Notes: a model not told the origin generated them from the sequence alone. DNA of 64,000 bases from Methylotenera mobilis JLW8 (GCF_000023705.1 NC_012968.1:1674001-1738000); one strand, 5' to 3'. Counted from the first letter of the stretch, positions 31,002-41,710 are shown. A program made the numbers and translations.

Positions 31002-32120
31002 CTAAGCTACAGGCACAATAGGTTTGGCGCGTACGCGAATATCTGCACCAACCTGACGAACATCTAACACTTGCAAATCAGGTACCTGTTGCATGGTAGT
31101 AAATGCTGGCATTGCAAACATGCCGTGCGCAGCGCTGCCCATCAATTTAGGTGCGTAATAAAAAATAAACTCATCTATCAGGCCTGCATGTAGCAATCCA
31201 CCATTCAGACCCTGCCCAGCCTCCACCAACACTTCATTCACATCTCGTTGCGCTAACACTTGCAACAACTGGGCTAAATCTACCTGCTGCGTTTGATTCG
31301 GGATGCAAAGCAACTCAGCACCTGTTGCCGCCAACACTGCAGCGCGCTGCTCCGTATCTACTACATAAGCCACCAGCACGGGGCTCTGTGCCAGCATAGT
31401 TGGCTCAAGCATGTTACTGTTTAGCGGTAATTGTAATTTGCTATCCACTATCACCCGCAACGGCTGGCGAGTAGCTGTAGGAAAACGCACTGTCATGCTC
31501 GGGTTATCAGCCAATACCGTGCCGATACCGGTCAAAATCGCGCAAGACTGCGCACGCCAGTGCTGTACATCTTGCCGCGCAGCCTCGCCGGTAATCCATT
31601 GGCTTTTGCCGTTACTAAGGGCGGTGCGACCATCTAAACTGGCAGCAATTTTGCTGCGCACATATGGAAAACCACGCGTCATACGCGCAATAAAGCCGAC
31701 ATTTAGCGCAACAGCCTCTTGCTCCAACACACCAACCACTACCTCTACCCCTTGCGCACGCAGCGCAGTTACACCACGCCCTGCTACTAACGGATTAGGG
31801 TCTTGCATGGCGATCACCACACGTTTTGGTTTGGCAGCAATCACTGCTTGTACGCAAGGCGGCGTTCGGCCAAAGTGACTACACGGCTCTAGCGTCACGT
31901 AAACGTCTGCGCCTTCTGCTAACGCACCCGCTTGTCGCAGCGCAAATACTTCGGCATGTGGTTCACCCGCTTTATGGTGAGCACCTTGCCCGACAATTTG
32001 CTGATCGCGCACAATGACACAACCCACACGTGGATTAGGTTGAGTGGTGTACAAACCTTGCGCTGCCAAGCGCAATGCAAGGTTCATGTAGGTATGGTCA
32101 GATGTAGATAATGTAGACAA
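31002..32120 (-). CDS. ribD: Bifunctional riboflavin biosynthesis deaminase/reductase
   Basis: Catalyses steps two and three of riboflavin synthesis: deamination, then NADPH reduction of the ribosyl side chain. 372 residues. N-terminal deaminase zinc site is GEPHAEVFAL (about 52) and EPCSHFGRTPPC (about 77-88); the reductase part starts near 150 (RSKIAASLDGRTAL) with NDEVLVEAGQGLNGG-type NADPH motif near 290. Third in glyA-nrdR-ribD; 47 bases after nrdR. Confidence 0.95.
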   Translation of the reverse strand: MSTLSTSDHTYMNLALRLAAQGLYTTQPNPRVGCVIVRDQQIVGQGAHHKAGEPHAEVFALRQAGALAEGADVYVTLEPCSHFGRTPPCVQAVIAAKPKRVVIAMQDPNPLVAGRGVTALRAQGVEVVVGVLEQEAVALNVGFIARMTRGFPYVRSKIAASLDGRTALSNGKSQWITGEAARQDVQHWRAQSCAILTGIGTVLADNPSMTVRFPTATRQPLRVIVDSKLQLPLNSNMLEPTMLAQSPVLVAYVVDTEQRAAVLAATGAELLCIPNQTQQVDLAQLLQVLAQRDVNEVLVEAGQGLNGGLLHAGLIDEFIFYYAPKLMGSAAHGMFAMPAFTTMQQVPDLQVLDVRQVGADIRVRAKPIVPVA

Positions 32121-32167
32121 AAACGTTGAGGGGCGGTCGGTGGGTTAACGATAGATTCAGAGGTATT

Positions 32168-32653
32168 TTAAGTATCGGTAGTGCGGCGCTTGGGGGCTAC
32201 GGCTTGCACGTCCAAATCGCGGATAACATCATTAAAGTCATCCACATCAGAAAAGCTGCGATACACCGAAGCAAAACGGATATAAGCCACTTTATCCATC
32301 ATTTTAAGCTCATGCATCACCATTTCGCCTAAGTCCCTAGCGTGCACTTCACGCTCGCCACGCGCCAAAATTTTCTGCGTCACATGGTCTAGCGCTTTAT
32401 CCACGTATTCGGTTGGCACCGGGCGCTTATGCAGCGCGCGGGTAAATGACACCCTTAACTTCTCACGCTTAAACTCTTCGCGTGTACCATTTTGCTTCAC
32501 AACCTGCGGTAAGTGCAGTTCTGCCGTTTCATAGGTAGTAAAGCGCTTATCACATGCACCGCACTTACGGCGGCGACGAATTGAATCACCCTCATCATTG
32601 ACTCTAGAGTCAATGACTTGGGTATCATCTGTTCCACAAAAAGGACACTTCAC
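32168..32653 (-). CDS. nrdR: Transcriptional repressor NrdR
   Basis: Zinc-ribbon plus ATP-cone repressor of ribonucleotide reductase genes; senses the dATP/ATP balance. 161 residues. Zinc ribbon [15 protein letters not shown] with CGACDKRF (Cys at 3, 6, 31, 34), then the ATP-cone from about 49. Start MKCPFCG is canonical. Between glyA (38 bases upstream) and ribD. No clear NrdR box pair was seen in the window, so its targets lie elsewhere. Confidence 0.97.
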   Translation of the reverse strand: MKCPFCGTDDTQVIDSRVNDEGDSIRRRRKCGACDKRFTTYETAELHLPQVVKQNGTREEFKREKLRVSFTRALHKRPVPTEYVDKALDHVTQKILARGEREVHARDLGEMVMHELKMMDKVAYIRFASVYRSFSDVDDFNDVIRDLDVQAVAPKRRTTDT

Positions 32654-32691
32654 AATTAGCCTTAAATGAGCTTTAAATTAACCTTGGCAGA

Positions 32692-33951
32692 TTAACCTTG
32701 ATACACTGGGAATCTTGCAGTTAAAGCATGTACTTTCACTTTAGTTGCTGCAATCACTGCTTCATCGGTTGGGTTATCCAACACGTCAGCGATTAGATTA
32801 GCAACCAAACGCGCTTCTTCTTCTTTGAAGCCACGGGTGGTGATTGCCGGTGCACCGATACGGATACCAGAAGTCACGAATGGGCTCTCTGGATCATTAG
32901 GAATCGCGTTTTTGTTCACAGTAATGTGCGCTAAACCTAAAGCTGCATCTGCCGCCTTACCGGTTAAACCTTTAGGACGTAAATCCACCATGAACATGTG
33001 TGATTCAGTGCGGCCAGAAATAATACGTAAACCGCGTGCTGTTAAAGTCTCTGCCATCACTTGTGCATTCTTAATCACTTGCGCTTGATAGGTTTTAAAC
33101 TCTGGCTGACCAGCTTCTAAGAACGCAGTAGCTTTTGCCGCAATCACGTGCATCAATGGGCCGCCTTGCAAGCTTGGGAACACGCTAGAGTTCAATGACT
33201 TCTCAAACTCAGCTTTAGCCATAATGATACCGCCACGTGGGCCGCGCAAAGTTTTGTGGGTAGTAGAAGTTACGAAATCAGCGTGCGGCACTGGGTTAGG
33301 GTAAACGCCAGCAGCAATCAAACCTGAGTAGTGCGCCATGTCAACCATGAAGTATGCACCAACTTTTTTCGCAATCTCAGCCATACGTGCCCAGTCAAAA
33401 CGCAAAGCGTAAGCTGAAGCACCGCCAATTAATAATTTTGGTTTACATTCAACGGCAATGCGCTCCATCTCGTCGTAGTCGATCTCTTCTTTATCGTTCA
33501 AGCCGTATGGCACGATGTTAAACAATTTACCAGAAAGATTAGCTGGTGAACCGTGCGTCAAGTGACCACCGTGACCTAAGTTCATACCCATTACGGTATC
33601 ACCTGGCTTCAAGATAGAGAAATACACCGCTTGGTTTGCTTGTGAACCAGAATGCGGTTGCACATTGGCATATTCTGCGCCATAGAGTGCTTTCAAACGG
33701 TCAATCGCAAGCTGTTCAACTTGGTCAACAAACTCACAGCCACCATAAAAGCGTTTGCCTGGGTAGCCCTCTGCGTACTTATTGGTCAACTGAGAACCTT
33801 GCGCCTGCATTACCGCTGGGCTGGTGTAGTTTTCAGAAGCAATCAGTTCGATGTGTTCATGTTGACGCACTACCTCTTGCTCAATCATGCCCCACAATGC
33901 AGGGTCAGCTTGATTTAAAGTATTGGCGTAGTTAAATGGTGCTTGCGACAT
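32692..33951 (-). CDS. glyA: Serine hydroxymethyltransferase
   Basis: Interconverts serine and glycine with transfer of a one-carbon unit to tetrahydrofolate. 419 residues. PLP lysine in [15 protein letters not shown] (about residue 231); [13 protein letters not shown] at about 36 and [15 protein letters not shown] near 97 are typical. The family is central in serine-cycle methylotrophs but also universal, and nothing else of the serine cycle is here. First gene of glyA-nrdR-ribD. Confidence 0.98.
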   Translation of the reverse strand: MSQAPFNYANTLNQADPALWGMIEQEVVRQHEHIELIASENYTSPAVMQAQGSQLTNKYAEGYPGKRFYGGCEFVDQVEQLAIDRLKALYGAEYANVQPHSGSQANQAVYFSILKPGDTVMGMNLGHGGHLTHGSPANLSGKLFNIVPYGLNDKEEIDYDEMERIAVECKPKLLIGGASAYALRFDWARMAEIAKKVGAYFMVDMAHYSGLIAAGVYPNPVPHADFVTSTTHKTLRGPRGGIIMAKAEFEKSLNSSVFPSLQGGPLMHVIAAKATAFLEAGQPEFKTYQAQVIKNAQVMAETLTARGLRIISGRTESHMFMVDLRPKGLTGKAADAALGLAHITVNKNAIPNDPESPFVTSGIRIGAPAITTRGFKEEEARLVANLIADVLDNPTDEAVIAATKVKVHALTARFPVYQG

Positions 33952-34167
33952 GGTTTTTAGTTTTCCAAATATTTGAATAAAAGGGAGTTGTTCTCATTTT
34001 AACATGACCAGCCTTCATCGTTAAGCCGAAGTAGCAAAGTTATAAAACTTAGCCACAAAACACCACAGAGATGCACAAATGGTTGATATCAACCATATTG
34101 GTTTATTTTGGTGCACCAATCAAGCACAGTAAAACAGGCAACCAATTGAATTTTAACAATATTTTAA

Positions 34168-34258
34168 TTGGCACCTTACTTGCTTTTATTTATAGCAGTG
34201 CATATCTCCAAATTGCCCCTTAACCCGTACGCTCCACAAAGTGCTACGGGTTTTTTTT
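34168..34258 (+). ncRNA. Candidate orphan small RNA (promoter 34168-34196, RNA about 34203-34258)
   Basis: In the 409-base gap between glyA (minus) and iscX (plus) a plus-strand promoter is visible: TTGGCA (34168-34173), 17-base spacer, TATAGC (34191-34196). Some 25 bases past the predicted start a strong terminator ends the unit. The predicted RNA is only about 55-60 nt, begins with ATCTCCAAATTGCCCCTT and has GCTCCACAAAGTGC in the terminator loop, so pyrimidine-rich CUCC and CCCC stretches are exposed. No ORF. The terminator has no upstream plus-strand gene to serve, which is the main support. Confidence 0.5.
34222..34258 (+). terminator. Rho-independent terminator without an upstream gene
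   Basis: AACCCGTA (34222-34229) pairs with TACGGGTT (34245-34252), followed by T6 more (T8 run 34251-34258). The only plausible transcript is the short RNA starting near 34203; the nearest gene, glyA, reads the other way. The rest of 33952-34167 holds nothing I can name. Confidence 0.85.
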
Positions 34259-34329
34259 GCTTATAAGTTTTATCTGGATAAATTCCACCTAGAAAGAATG
34301 CTAGGCATGATTTTTATGGGGGACAAAGC

Positions 34330-34335
34330 TATAAT
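34330..34335 (+). promoter_or_regulatory. -10 element of the iscX unit
   Basis: Perfect TATAAT at 34330-34335, 25 bases before the iscX ATG; no good -35 at 17 bases. A CCTAG/CTAGG inverted repeat lies just upstream (about 34287-34305) and could be an activator or repressor site. Confidence 0.5.
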
Positions 34336-34360
34336 CCACAAACCATAAGGAGAAAAACGC

Positions 34361-34555
34361 ATGAAATGGACGGACAGCCAAGCAATCGCAGAGGCACTTT
34401 ACGACAAACACCCAGATATTGACCCAAAAACTATCCGCTTTACGGATTTAATGGAATGGGTACTCCAGCTTGATGGATTTAATGATAGCCCTGATAAGTG
34501 CGGCGAAAGAATCCTAGAAGCTATACAACTGGCCTGGATTGAGGAAGCAGACTAA
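34361..34555 (+). CDS. iscX: Fe-S cluster assembly accessory protein IscX
   Basis: Small acidic protein that modulates IscS and binds iron. 64 residues, MKWTDSQAIAEALYDKHPD start and FTDLMEWVLQLDGF core, very close to E. coli IscX. AAGGAGAAAAACGC precedes the ATG. In many genomes it closes the isc operon; here it is separate and begins a three-gene unit with DUF3307 (5 bases on) and a retropepsin-like protein. Confidence 0.95.
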   Translation: MKWTDSQAIAEALYDKHPDIDPKTIRFTDLMEWVLQLDGFNDSPDKCGERILEAIQLAWIEEAD

Positions 34556-34560
34556 AACCA

Positions 34561-34926
34561 ATGTTTGAAGCCTTGCTTTGCTTGTTTATCAAGCACTTTA
34601 TCTGCGACTTCCCGTTGCAGGCATCCCCCTGGATGTACAAAAACAAAAGTACCTATGGCCATGCCGGAGGCATCGCACATGCAGCGATACATGGCATAGG
34701 CACTTTCATGGTGCTTGCCTACTGGCTGGGAGCCGCAGCATGGGTGTTCGCACTAGCAGACATGATGATTCACTATCATATCGACTGGGCTAAAATGAAC
34801 CTCAGCAGCAAGTTCGGCTGGCAAGCCAGCACTAGTGAATGGTTTTGGATACTACTCGGCTTCGACCAGCTATTGCATCACCTGACCTACATTGCCATCG
34901 TGGCCATGGCTTTTAAGCTAGCATAA
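34561..34926 (+). CDS. DUF3307 membrane protein
   Basis: A 121-residue protein with three or four hydrophobic segments (about 1-18, 40-70, 96-118). FIKHFICDFPLQ near the N-terminus and HAAIHGIGTF, with HYHIDWAK, give the conserved histidines and aspartates typical of DUF3307. Function unknown. Starts 5 bases after iscX and its stop overlaps the next gene start by one base, so it is co-translated. Confidence 0.8.
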   Translation: MFEALLCLFIKHFICDFPLQASPWMYKNKSTYGHAGGIAHAAIHGIGTFMVLAYWLGAAAWVFALADMMIHYHIDWAKMNLSSKFGWQASTSEWFWILLGFDQLLHHLTYIAIVAMAFKLA

Positions 34927-35399
34927 TGAGCAGAAACACTCTACTTTCCATCATTATCTGGCTGACACTGGCAGGTGTTATTTATTACCTCGCTGACAGC
35001 ATTCAAAATCCAAATAAAATTTACACCTTGGGCAACTCTAGTTCAGTGGTACTAAAACGTGGGCTAGATGGCCATTACCGCAGTGAAGCGCTTATCAATG
35101 GTAAAAAAGTTAAGGTATTGGTAGATACCGGCGCCACCGGAGTAGCCATTTCACAATCGACAGCAGACTTACTTAACCTAAAAAGCATTAACGCCGTGCG
35201 CACCAATACCGCCAATGGCGATAGCGTAGGCTATATGGTCAGGTTAGATTCGGTGCAAATAGGCGGTGTGCATGCGCACAACGTCGCCGCCATGATTGCG
35301 CCAGGACTGGATGGTGACGTGTTGCTAGGCATGTCGTTTTTAGGACGCATGGACATACGCTTATATAAAGGTGAAATGACGATCACCCAAGTTGAATAA
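34926..35399 (+). CDS. Retropepsin-like aspartic protease (clan AA, TIGR02281 type), membrane-anchored
   Basis: 157 residues: a signal anchor at about 5-24 (LLSIIIWLTLAGVIYYLAD) and a single clan-AA domain with the catalytic motif VLVDTGATGVAI (about residue 61-72) and GDVLLGMSFLGRM near 129. Such proteins probably act as homodimers in the periplasm; substrates are unknown. Last gene of the iscX unit. Its stop codon lies in the first unit of a four-copy 17-base tandem repeat. Confidence 0.85.
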   Translation: MSRNTLLSIIIWLTLAGVIYYLADSIQNPNKIYTLGNSSSVVLKRGLDGHYRSEALINGKKVKVLVDTGATGVAISQSTADLLNLKSINAVRTNTANGDSVGYMVRLDSVQIGGVHAHNVAAMIAPGLDGDVLLGMSFLGRMDIRLYKGEMTITQVE

Positions 35400-35456
35400 A
35401 AACCTAAATTGAATAAAATCGTAAGCTGAATGAGACAGTAAGTTGAACAAGACAGC
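35389..35456. repeat. Four-copy 17-base tandem repeat spanning a stop codon
   Basis: Units AAGTTGAATAAAAACCT (35389-35405), AAATTGAATAAAATCGT (35406), AAGCTGAATGAGACAGT (35423) and AAGTTGAACAAGACAGC (35440-35456) are in exact 17-base register. The retropepsin stop TAA (35397-35399) is within unit 1. A displaced copy, AAGGTTGAATAAAACC, sits at 35471-35486. Confidence 0.8.
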
Positions 35457-35602
35457 AATAAGCAATATCGAAGGTTGAATAAAACCAAAAGTCTGAGTAA
35501 GTCCCGTCGAGTCATTCAACTGAATAGCACTAGTTGCATCACAGCATGCGAGCTAGGCAGAACGCCAACTCGCATACCTGACCAATCATCATGCAATCAA
35601 TA

Positions 35603-37306
<1,704 letters not shown>

Positions 37307-37480
37307 TCATCTCAACAACAATTCTGCATACCTTACCAAATATTTCAAAAATACAATACGCGGCAAGCTTTAGTCAGGTAGAATTTTATTACAATAATTA
37401 AAGTGCCAAGCATCGCGGTTACGCTTGCGTTACCTCATAAAGTTTAGCATCAGACTATCAGAACTCGTTAGGGCTATAAA

Positions 37481-38695
37481 ATGGAAAATCAAGTATTTAT
37501 TGGGCGCCAGCCTATTATGGATTTGAAACAGCACATCATCGGCTATGAGCTGCTATTTAGACACAGTGCTGATGCTGATAGCGCCGTATTTGAAGATGGT
37601 CTGAAAGCCTGCTCCAATGTGTTGATCAACACCATGGGCGATATGGACGTGCAATGGCTGCTGGGTGACAAGTTAGCATTTATCAACGTCAATGAGGCGA
37701 TGCTATTGAGTGAGTTTATAGAACTCATGCCGCCACAGCGTACCGTGCTGGAAATCCTGCGCACAGTGGTAGCAGGAGATGCCGTGGTTGAACGCTGTAG
37801 AGAGTTAAGCAAGCTCGGCTATAAAATCGCGCTGGATAACCCACAACTTGGTACACAATTAGAGCTTCTCGCTCAATTTGCCAGCTTTGTAAAAGTTGAT
37901 GCGCTAAGCGTAAACCCACAAGAGGCACGTAAGCTATTCCAGAAATATGCCGCGCCGAACGTACAAATGGTGGCAGAGAAAATTGAAACGCTAGAGCAGT
38001 TTGAAGCATATAAAGAAATTGGCTTTAGACGCTTTCAGGGCTTTTACTTTGCTCGACCAGAAACCTTTACCGCCAAGGTCATCAACCCGTCGTTTGATAG
38101 CGTATTAAACCTGCTCAATTTAGTCACGCAGGACTCAGACAACAGTGATATTGAAAATGGCTTTAAACGTGATGCCGCGCTTTCATTTAAGTTGCTACGT
38201 TATATCAACTCTGTAGGTTTTGGGCTTTCCTGTGAGATTCAGTCCATTCAACATGCGCTCACCATTTTGGGCAGAAAACAGCTTTACCGCTGGCTCACAC
38301 TACTGATGGTGACCGCAGGGGAAAACTCAACACCGCCAGCATTGATGAAAACCTCTATCACCCGTGGACGCCTAACCGAACTGCTAGGCGAAAGCTACTT
38401 TGAGAAACATGATAGAGATAATCTATTTATCGTTGGCGTATTCTCGCTGCTAGATGCCATTCTAAAAATGCCGATGGATCAGGTACTGGAAAAAATTCAG
38501 CTGCCGGAAAATGTTTCTGAGGCGCTACTTACTCGCGGTGGCGTGTACGGGCCATTCTTACAATTAACAGAAGCCTGCGAAGGTGCTGATAGCAAGCGGA
38601 TTTTAGAACTAGCAGAACTGCTGCAATACGATGCAGACAAGGTCAATGAGTGTCATATCGCAGCCCTAGCATGGGCTGAGTCTCTCGGGATTTAA
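37481..38695 (+). CDS. EAL-HDOD signalling protein (YuxH type), probably catalytically inactive EAL
   Basis: 404 residues: an EAL-fold domain at about 1-200 followed by an HDOD domain at about 203-390. The start VFIGRQPIMDLKQHIIGYELLFRHS is that of YuxH-like proteins. The EAL triad is not present (ELL in its place), DDFG-like DNPQLG and AEKIE remain, so c-di-GMP hydrolysis is doubtful and binding or protein contact more likely. HDOD proteins often act in chemotaxis or type IV pili control. Converges on ycgR, which encodes a c-di-GMP receptor. Confidence 0.88.
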   Translation: MENQVFIGRQPIMDLKQHIIGYELLFRHSADADSAVFEDGLKACSNVLINTMGDMDVQWLLGDKLAFINVNEAMLLSEFIELMPPQRTVLEILRTVVAGDAVVERCRELSKLGYKIALDNPQLGTQLELLAQFASFVKVDALSVNPQEARKLFQKYAAPNVQMVAEKIETLEQFEAYKEIGFRRFQGFYFARPETFTAKVINPSFDSVLNLLNLVTQDSDNSDIENGFKRDAALSFKLLRYINSVGFGLSCEIQSIQHALTILGRKQLYRWLTLLMVTAGENSTPPALMKTSITRGRLTELLGESYFEKHDRDNLFIVGVFSLLDAILKMPMDQVLEKIQLPENVSEALLTRGGVYGPFLQLTEACEGADSKRILELAELLQYDADKVNECHIAALAWAESLGI

Positions 38696-38723
38696 TAGGC
38701 TTGACGCTTAACGGCTTGGGAAT

Positions 38724-38759
38724 TTAAATACACAGTGTATGAGCACACTGTGTATTTAA
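38724..38759. terminator. Perfect 15-bp hairpin between converging genes
   Basis: TTAAATACACAGTGT (38724-38738) and ACACTGTGTATTTAA (38745-38759) around a 6-base loop, 29 bases past the EAL-HDOD stop. AT-rich base of the stem gives short T tracts in both directions; probably a bidirectional terminator for this gene and ycgR. Confidence 0.65.
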
Positions 38760-38870
38760 CTATTTACGTTATCGAGCTATCAGACTAAGCTAACTCAGAC
38801 TTAAACTAAACCAGCTAAAACCAAGTTAGCTAAATAATCAAACTACCTAAAATAAATTACGCGGCATCAC

Positions 38871-39632
38871 TTAAGCGGCGCCATGCGCCAAAGCGATGGC
38901 TTGACGCTCCAAGATATAAACATAGCGGTTAATCAGACCTTCATTACCTCTTGAAGGCTCCACGTATTCGAATCCTACACGATACTTAGTCATCACATCC
39001 TGCACGTGTATTTCCGTAATATTTTTTACCTTTAACGTAAGATTGGTTTCACCGACATCGGGAAAACCAATTTTACAGCCATTGAATGCCTGACCAAGCA
39101 CCAAGGCTGGATTAAGTGGTGCTGCCACCAATGTGCCGATGCCGCCTAAGCTGACATCCACCAAGCTGAGCTCCAAGATAGTTTCTTCTGCAGGATTCAG
39201 CACGTCCGGTACCGGAATTTTGCATACGACAGGATTAGCTACCGGCGTGGCAAAGCGATAGAAATCGCGGCGTTGCAGGCGAACCATGTCTTTTGGCAGT
39301 GCAATTTTAATCGCCTTACCGTCTTTTAACTCAACACCGGCTATATGCGCACTGGTCCATTTTATTTTTACGCCATCTTCTTTGATAAACACCACATGGT
39401 TACTGGCAAGCAAGCGACGGTTAAACTCATCATCAACGCCCACATCTAAATACACCGCGCCAGTTTTAGCATCAATGCTGATAATGCTGGTCAGATAAAC
39501 ATCAGCACCGTGATTAAATGTCACTTTAATCATAGACTTATGCTTAATTAAGTCGTTTATAATCTGTGTAACCTCTTTCGGGTTGTGCACAATATACTGC
39601 TCTTCATTATGTACAAATGCGGCGTGTTCCAT
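38871..39632 (-). CDS. ycgR: Flagellar brake protein YcgR (PilZ domain)
   Basis: c-di-GMP receptor that slows the flagellar motor. 253 residues: N-terminal YcgR domain (about 10-115) and PilZ domain with the ligand motif RRDFYR (RxxxR, about 120) and DVSLGGIG (about 159, D/NxSxxG). The motifs are complete, so ligand binding is expected. The upstream spacer carries a five-copy 13-base repeat. Start ATG has AGGAATG nearby as ribosome site. Confidence 0.92.
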   Translation of the reverse strand: MEHAAFVHNEEQYIVHNPKEVTQIINDLIKHKSMIKVTFNHGADVYLTSIISIDAKTGAVYLDVGVDDEFNRRLLASNHVVFIKEDGVKIKWTSAHIAGVELKDGKAIKIALPKDMVRLQRRDFYRFATPVANPVVCKIPVPDVLNPAEETILELSLVDVSLGGIGTLVAAPLNPALVLGQAFNGCKIGFPDVGETNLTLKVKNITEIHVQDVMTKYRVGFEYVEPSRGNEGLINRYVYILERQAIALAHGAA

Positions 39633-39676
39633 TTCATTCCTATAAAGCTGTCGTGCTATAAACGTTAGACTTATTA

Positions 39677-39742
39677 AACCTAGTACTCAAACCTAGTGCT
39701 CAAATCCAGCACTCAAATATAGCTCTCAAAACCAGACTATCA
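39677..39742. repeat. Five-copy imperfect 13-base tandem repeat upstream of ycgR
   Basis: AACCTAGTACTCA (39677), AACCTAGTGCTCA (39690), AATCCAGCACTCA (39703), AATATAGCTCTCA (39716) and a 14-base variant ending ATCA (39729-39742). It starts 45 bases upstream of the ycgR ATG, in its promoter/leader zone; copy number changes could alter expression. The rest of 39633-39921 shows only the porin terminator. Confidence 0.8.
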
Positions 39743-39851
39743 ACCACAAAAATCTCTGTAAACAACCGCAAATAATAGCACATACTCTATTAGGTAAATA
39801 CTTAGTTACCCTTATGATAGTCTTATCTTTAACTTGCATGGCTAACAGACA

Positions 39852-39875
39852 CAAAAAAGCCAGCTCTTGGCTGGC
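39852..39875 (-). terminator. Rho-independent terminator of the porin gene
   Basis: GCCAGC (39859-39864) and GCTGGC (39870-39875) with a 5-base loop; on the minus strand the stem is followed by T6 (complement of A-run 39853-39858). Lies 47 bases past the porin stop. Confidence 0.85.
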
Positions 39876-39921
39876 ATTTTCGTAACACTTAGTCCTGCAA
39901 AGCACCCGCTTCCCACAGCAT

Positions 39922-40734
39922 TTAAAACGTACGTTTAATATATCCTATGAAACGGTCGTTACCAGTCTCCCAGCCCTTAGCGTCAACATACCAGCTATCA
40001 CTAGCATTGGTGGTAGTGTAGTTAAGGCCGGCATTCCAGCCTGTGCTGTTTGCAATGCTAAAATCTTTATTCACGCCTACTAGCCAATCAGTATAGTTTG
40101 CCTGCGAATAATGTTGCACAGTCTGGCGACCAACATGCATCAATAAATTCAGGTCGGCAATTGGCAGTTTGCAGTTGAAGTTTAACTCGGTATAGCCTGA
40201 GCCACGTGAGTTGCCGTTACCAGCGTAGTTATTGTTAATGCCAAAGAAATTAGACAGTGCGTAAGAGTGCTTTAATGTGAGATTCTCATACATTAACGCA
40301 GCATTAATTTCAGTAGTGTTAGCAGAGTCCCCCCTGTTAGTAGTACCGTGGCCAGCGTGTTTACCGTGAGGATAGAAGTACTCTATAAAGCCCACACTCA
40401 TGCTTAATTTGTCAGTTAAGGGCTGTACATAGCCACCATACAGGTCTTTTTCGACCGTATTGCCATACACTGCTCCACTATCTATATTGGTTGCCCAGAT
40501 GCCGAGATAAAAACCGCTGCTGTGTGTGTAGTCAAACCCGCCCTGTATCGAGCCGTGTTCTCTAGTGTAAGAAATGCCACGGAATGTGTAGTCGCTGAAG
40601 AATCCAACGTTTGTTGTTAATGTATGTGGTGAAGATTTTTCGCTCACCTCTTCAGCAGCATAAGCCTGCGGCATCGCACAGAAAACCGGGGCTAATATTG
40701 CTGTTTGTATTGCCGATTTCAATAAGTGTTTCAT
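39922..40734 (-). CDS. TorF-family (Gcw_chp) putative outer-membrane porin
   Basis: From the ATG at 40734 it has 270 residues. An earlier start at 40836 is open, but AAGGGGAATT just before 40734 and the signal peptide that follows (MKHLLKSAIQTAILAPVFCA, cut near YAAEE) decide the start. The mature protein begins with the family pattern LTTNVGFFSDYTFRGISY and is a run of amphipathic beta strands ending in Phe, as outer-membrane barrels do. Substrate unknown. Divergent from the cytochrome c gene next to mauN. Confidence 0.82.
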   Translation of the reverse strand: MKHLLKSAIQTAILAPVFCAMPQAYAAEEVSEKSSPHTLTTNVGFFSDYTFRGISYTREHGSIQGGFDYTHSSGFYLGIWATNIDSGAVYGNTVEKDLYGGYVQPLTDKLSMSVGFIEYFYPHGKHAGHGTTNRGDSANTTEINAALMYENLTLKHSYALSNFFGINNNYAGNGNSRGSGYTELNFNCKLPIADLNLLMHVGRQTVQHYSQANYTDWLVGVNKDFSIANSTGWNAGLNYTTTNASDSWYVDAKGWETGNDRFIGYIKRTF

Positions 40735-41043
40735 AATTCCCCTTGGTAACCTCCATAGAAAAATACTTAAATAAAAAGTGTTTACTGCTACAGCTTTACT
40801 GCCAGGAAATTGGGAACAAGTTGCATCGGGTAACATGCAAATGAAACCACCAACACCTCGCTACCATGTTGATTTATAGGTGTAACTATTATGGGCGCGC
40901 AAAAAAACGTACGTTATACAAAAACGGCAACACACGCTGCTTTATCCACCTGTTTTAGCTACGGTTATGCCGATTTTTGTCATCATGCTGTAATAGTCAC
41001 GCCTACAATCAAGGCTCGAAATAACCTTGTGGAGTTTTTTATT

Positions 41044-41427
41044 ATGCGTAGTCAATTAACAGTGGCTTCAGAGCCAAGCACTGCTGCTCATACCAGCAAA
41101 AAATCATTTGTATCAAACATTATTCTGGCGGCAGCTTTAGGTTTGTCAGCACAACTTGCGCTAGCCGACGATGCCGTACCTGCGGGCGAAGCTCTGGCTC
41201 AAAAAGGTGGCTGTCTGATGTGTCATACCATGACAAAACGCAATGTGGGCCCTGCATTTAAAGATGTAGCTGCTGTATATAAAGGCCAAGATGTAGAAGA
41301 TAAATTGATTAATAAAATTAAAAAAGGCGGCCGCGGTAGTTGGGGCGTGCTACCTATGCCGCCTAACGAAGGCAAATTAACGGACGATGAGTTCAGAGAA
41401 GTCGTGCGCTGGATTAGAGCTATGTAA
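41044..41427 (+). CDS. Periplasmic class I c-type cytochrome
   Basis: 127 residues from ATG 41044. Signal peptide (helix SNIILAAALGLSAQLALA, cut before DDAV), then one haem c site CLMCH (about 56-60) with a distal Met in VLPMPPNEGKL (about 101), as in cytochrome c551/c552. An in-frame start at 40891 would add 51 residues ahead of the signal peptide and is rejected. It ends 284 bases from the mauN stop. No azurin or amicyanin gene is in the window, so this is a candidate electron acceptor, by position only. Confidence 0.88.
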   Translation: MRSQLTVASEPSTAAHTSKKSFVSNIILAAALGLSAQLALADDAVPAGEALAQKGGCLMCHTMTKRNVGPAFKDVAAVYKGQDVEDKLINKIKKGGRGSWGVLPMPPNEGKLTDDEFREVVRWIRAM

Positions 41428-41442
41428 AGGTCAGAGCCATGT

Positions 41443-41469
41443 AAATCAGAGTCTATAGGCTCTGATTTT
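41443..41469 (+). terminator. First terminator after the cytochrome c gene
   Basis: AAATCAGAGTC (41443-41453) pairs with GGCTCTGATTT (41458-41468), one G-U pair, loop TATA. Short T tract. Confidence 0.7.
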
Positions 41470-41500
41470 ACTTATGACTTTTCTTAGCGTGACTTCTCTT

Positions 41501-41523
41501 AGCGGGGCTTGCCCCGCTTTTTT
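41501..41523 (+). terminator. Second, strong terminator after the cytochrome c gene
   Basis: AGCGGGGC (41501-41508) and GCCCCGCT (41511-41518) followed by a T6 run. Two stops in tandem protect the converging mau operon from read-through. Confidence 0.88.
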
Positions 41524-41710
41524 ACGCTGTAGAACCCAATTGCAGTATATCCCGGCAAAAATGTAAGACATGTATATCAAAAACTTCATATCAACTAGCG
41601 CAGGTTGACTAGTCTGCGAGACATGATTGAATTTAGCTGCTGTGTTATTCAGCAGACCTTGTTTTACCATATAGGTGTTGCCATTTAGCAAGACATGGTC
41701 TGTATCAAAT

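Noticed and set aside
34287-34311. IscR site before iscX
   Set aside because: The CCTAG/CTAGG repeat does not fit the type 1 or type 2 IscR consensus as I know it.
35389-35490. CRISPR-like array after the retropepsin gene
   Set aside because: Units are contiguous 17-mers without spacers; it is a tandem repeat. No CRISPR array or cas gene is in the window.
41446-41691. 81-codon minus-strand ORF between mauN and the cytochrome gene
   Set aside because: It runs through two terminator hairpins of the opposite strand and matches no family; no convincing ribosome site.
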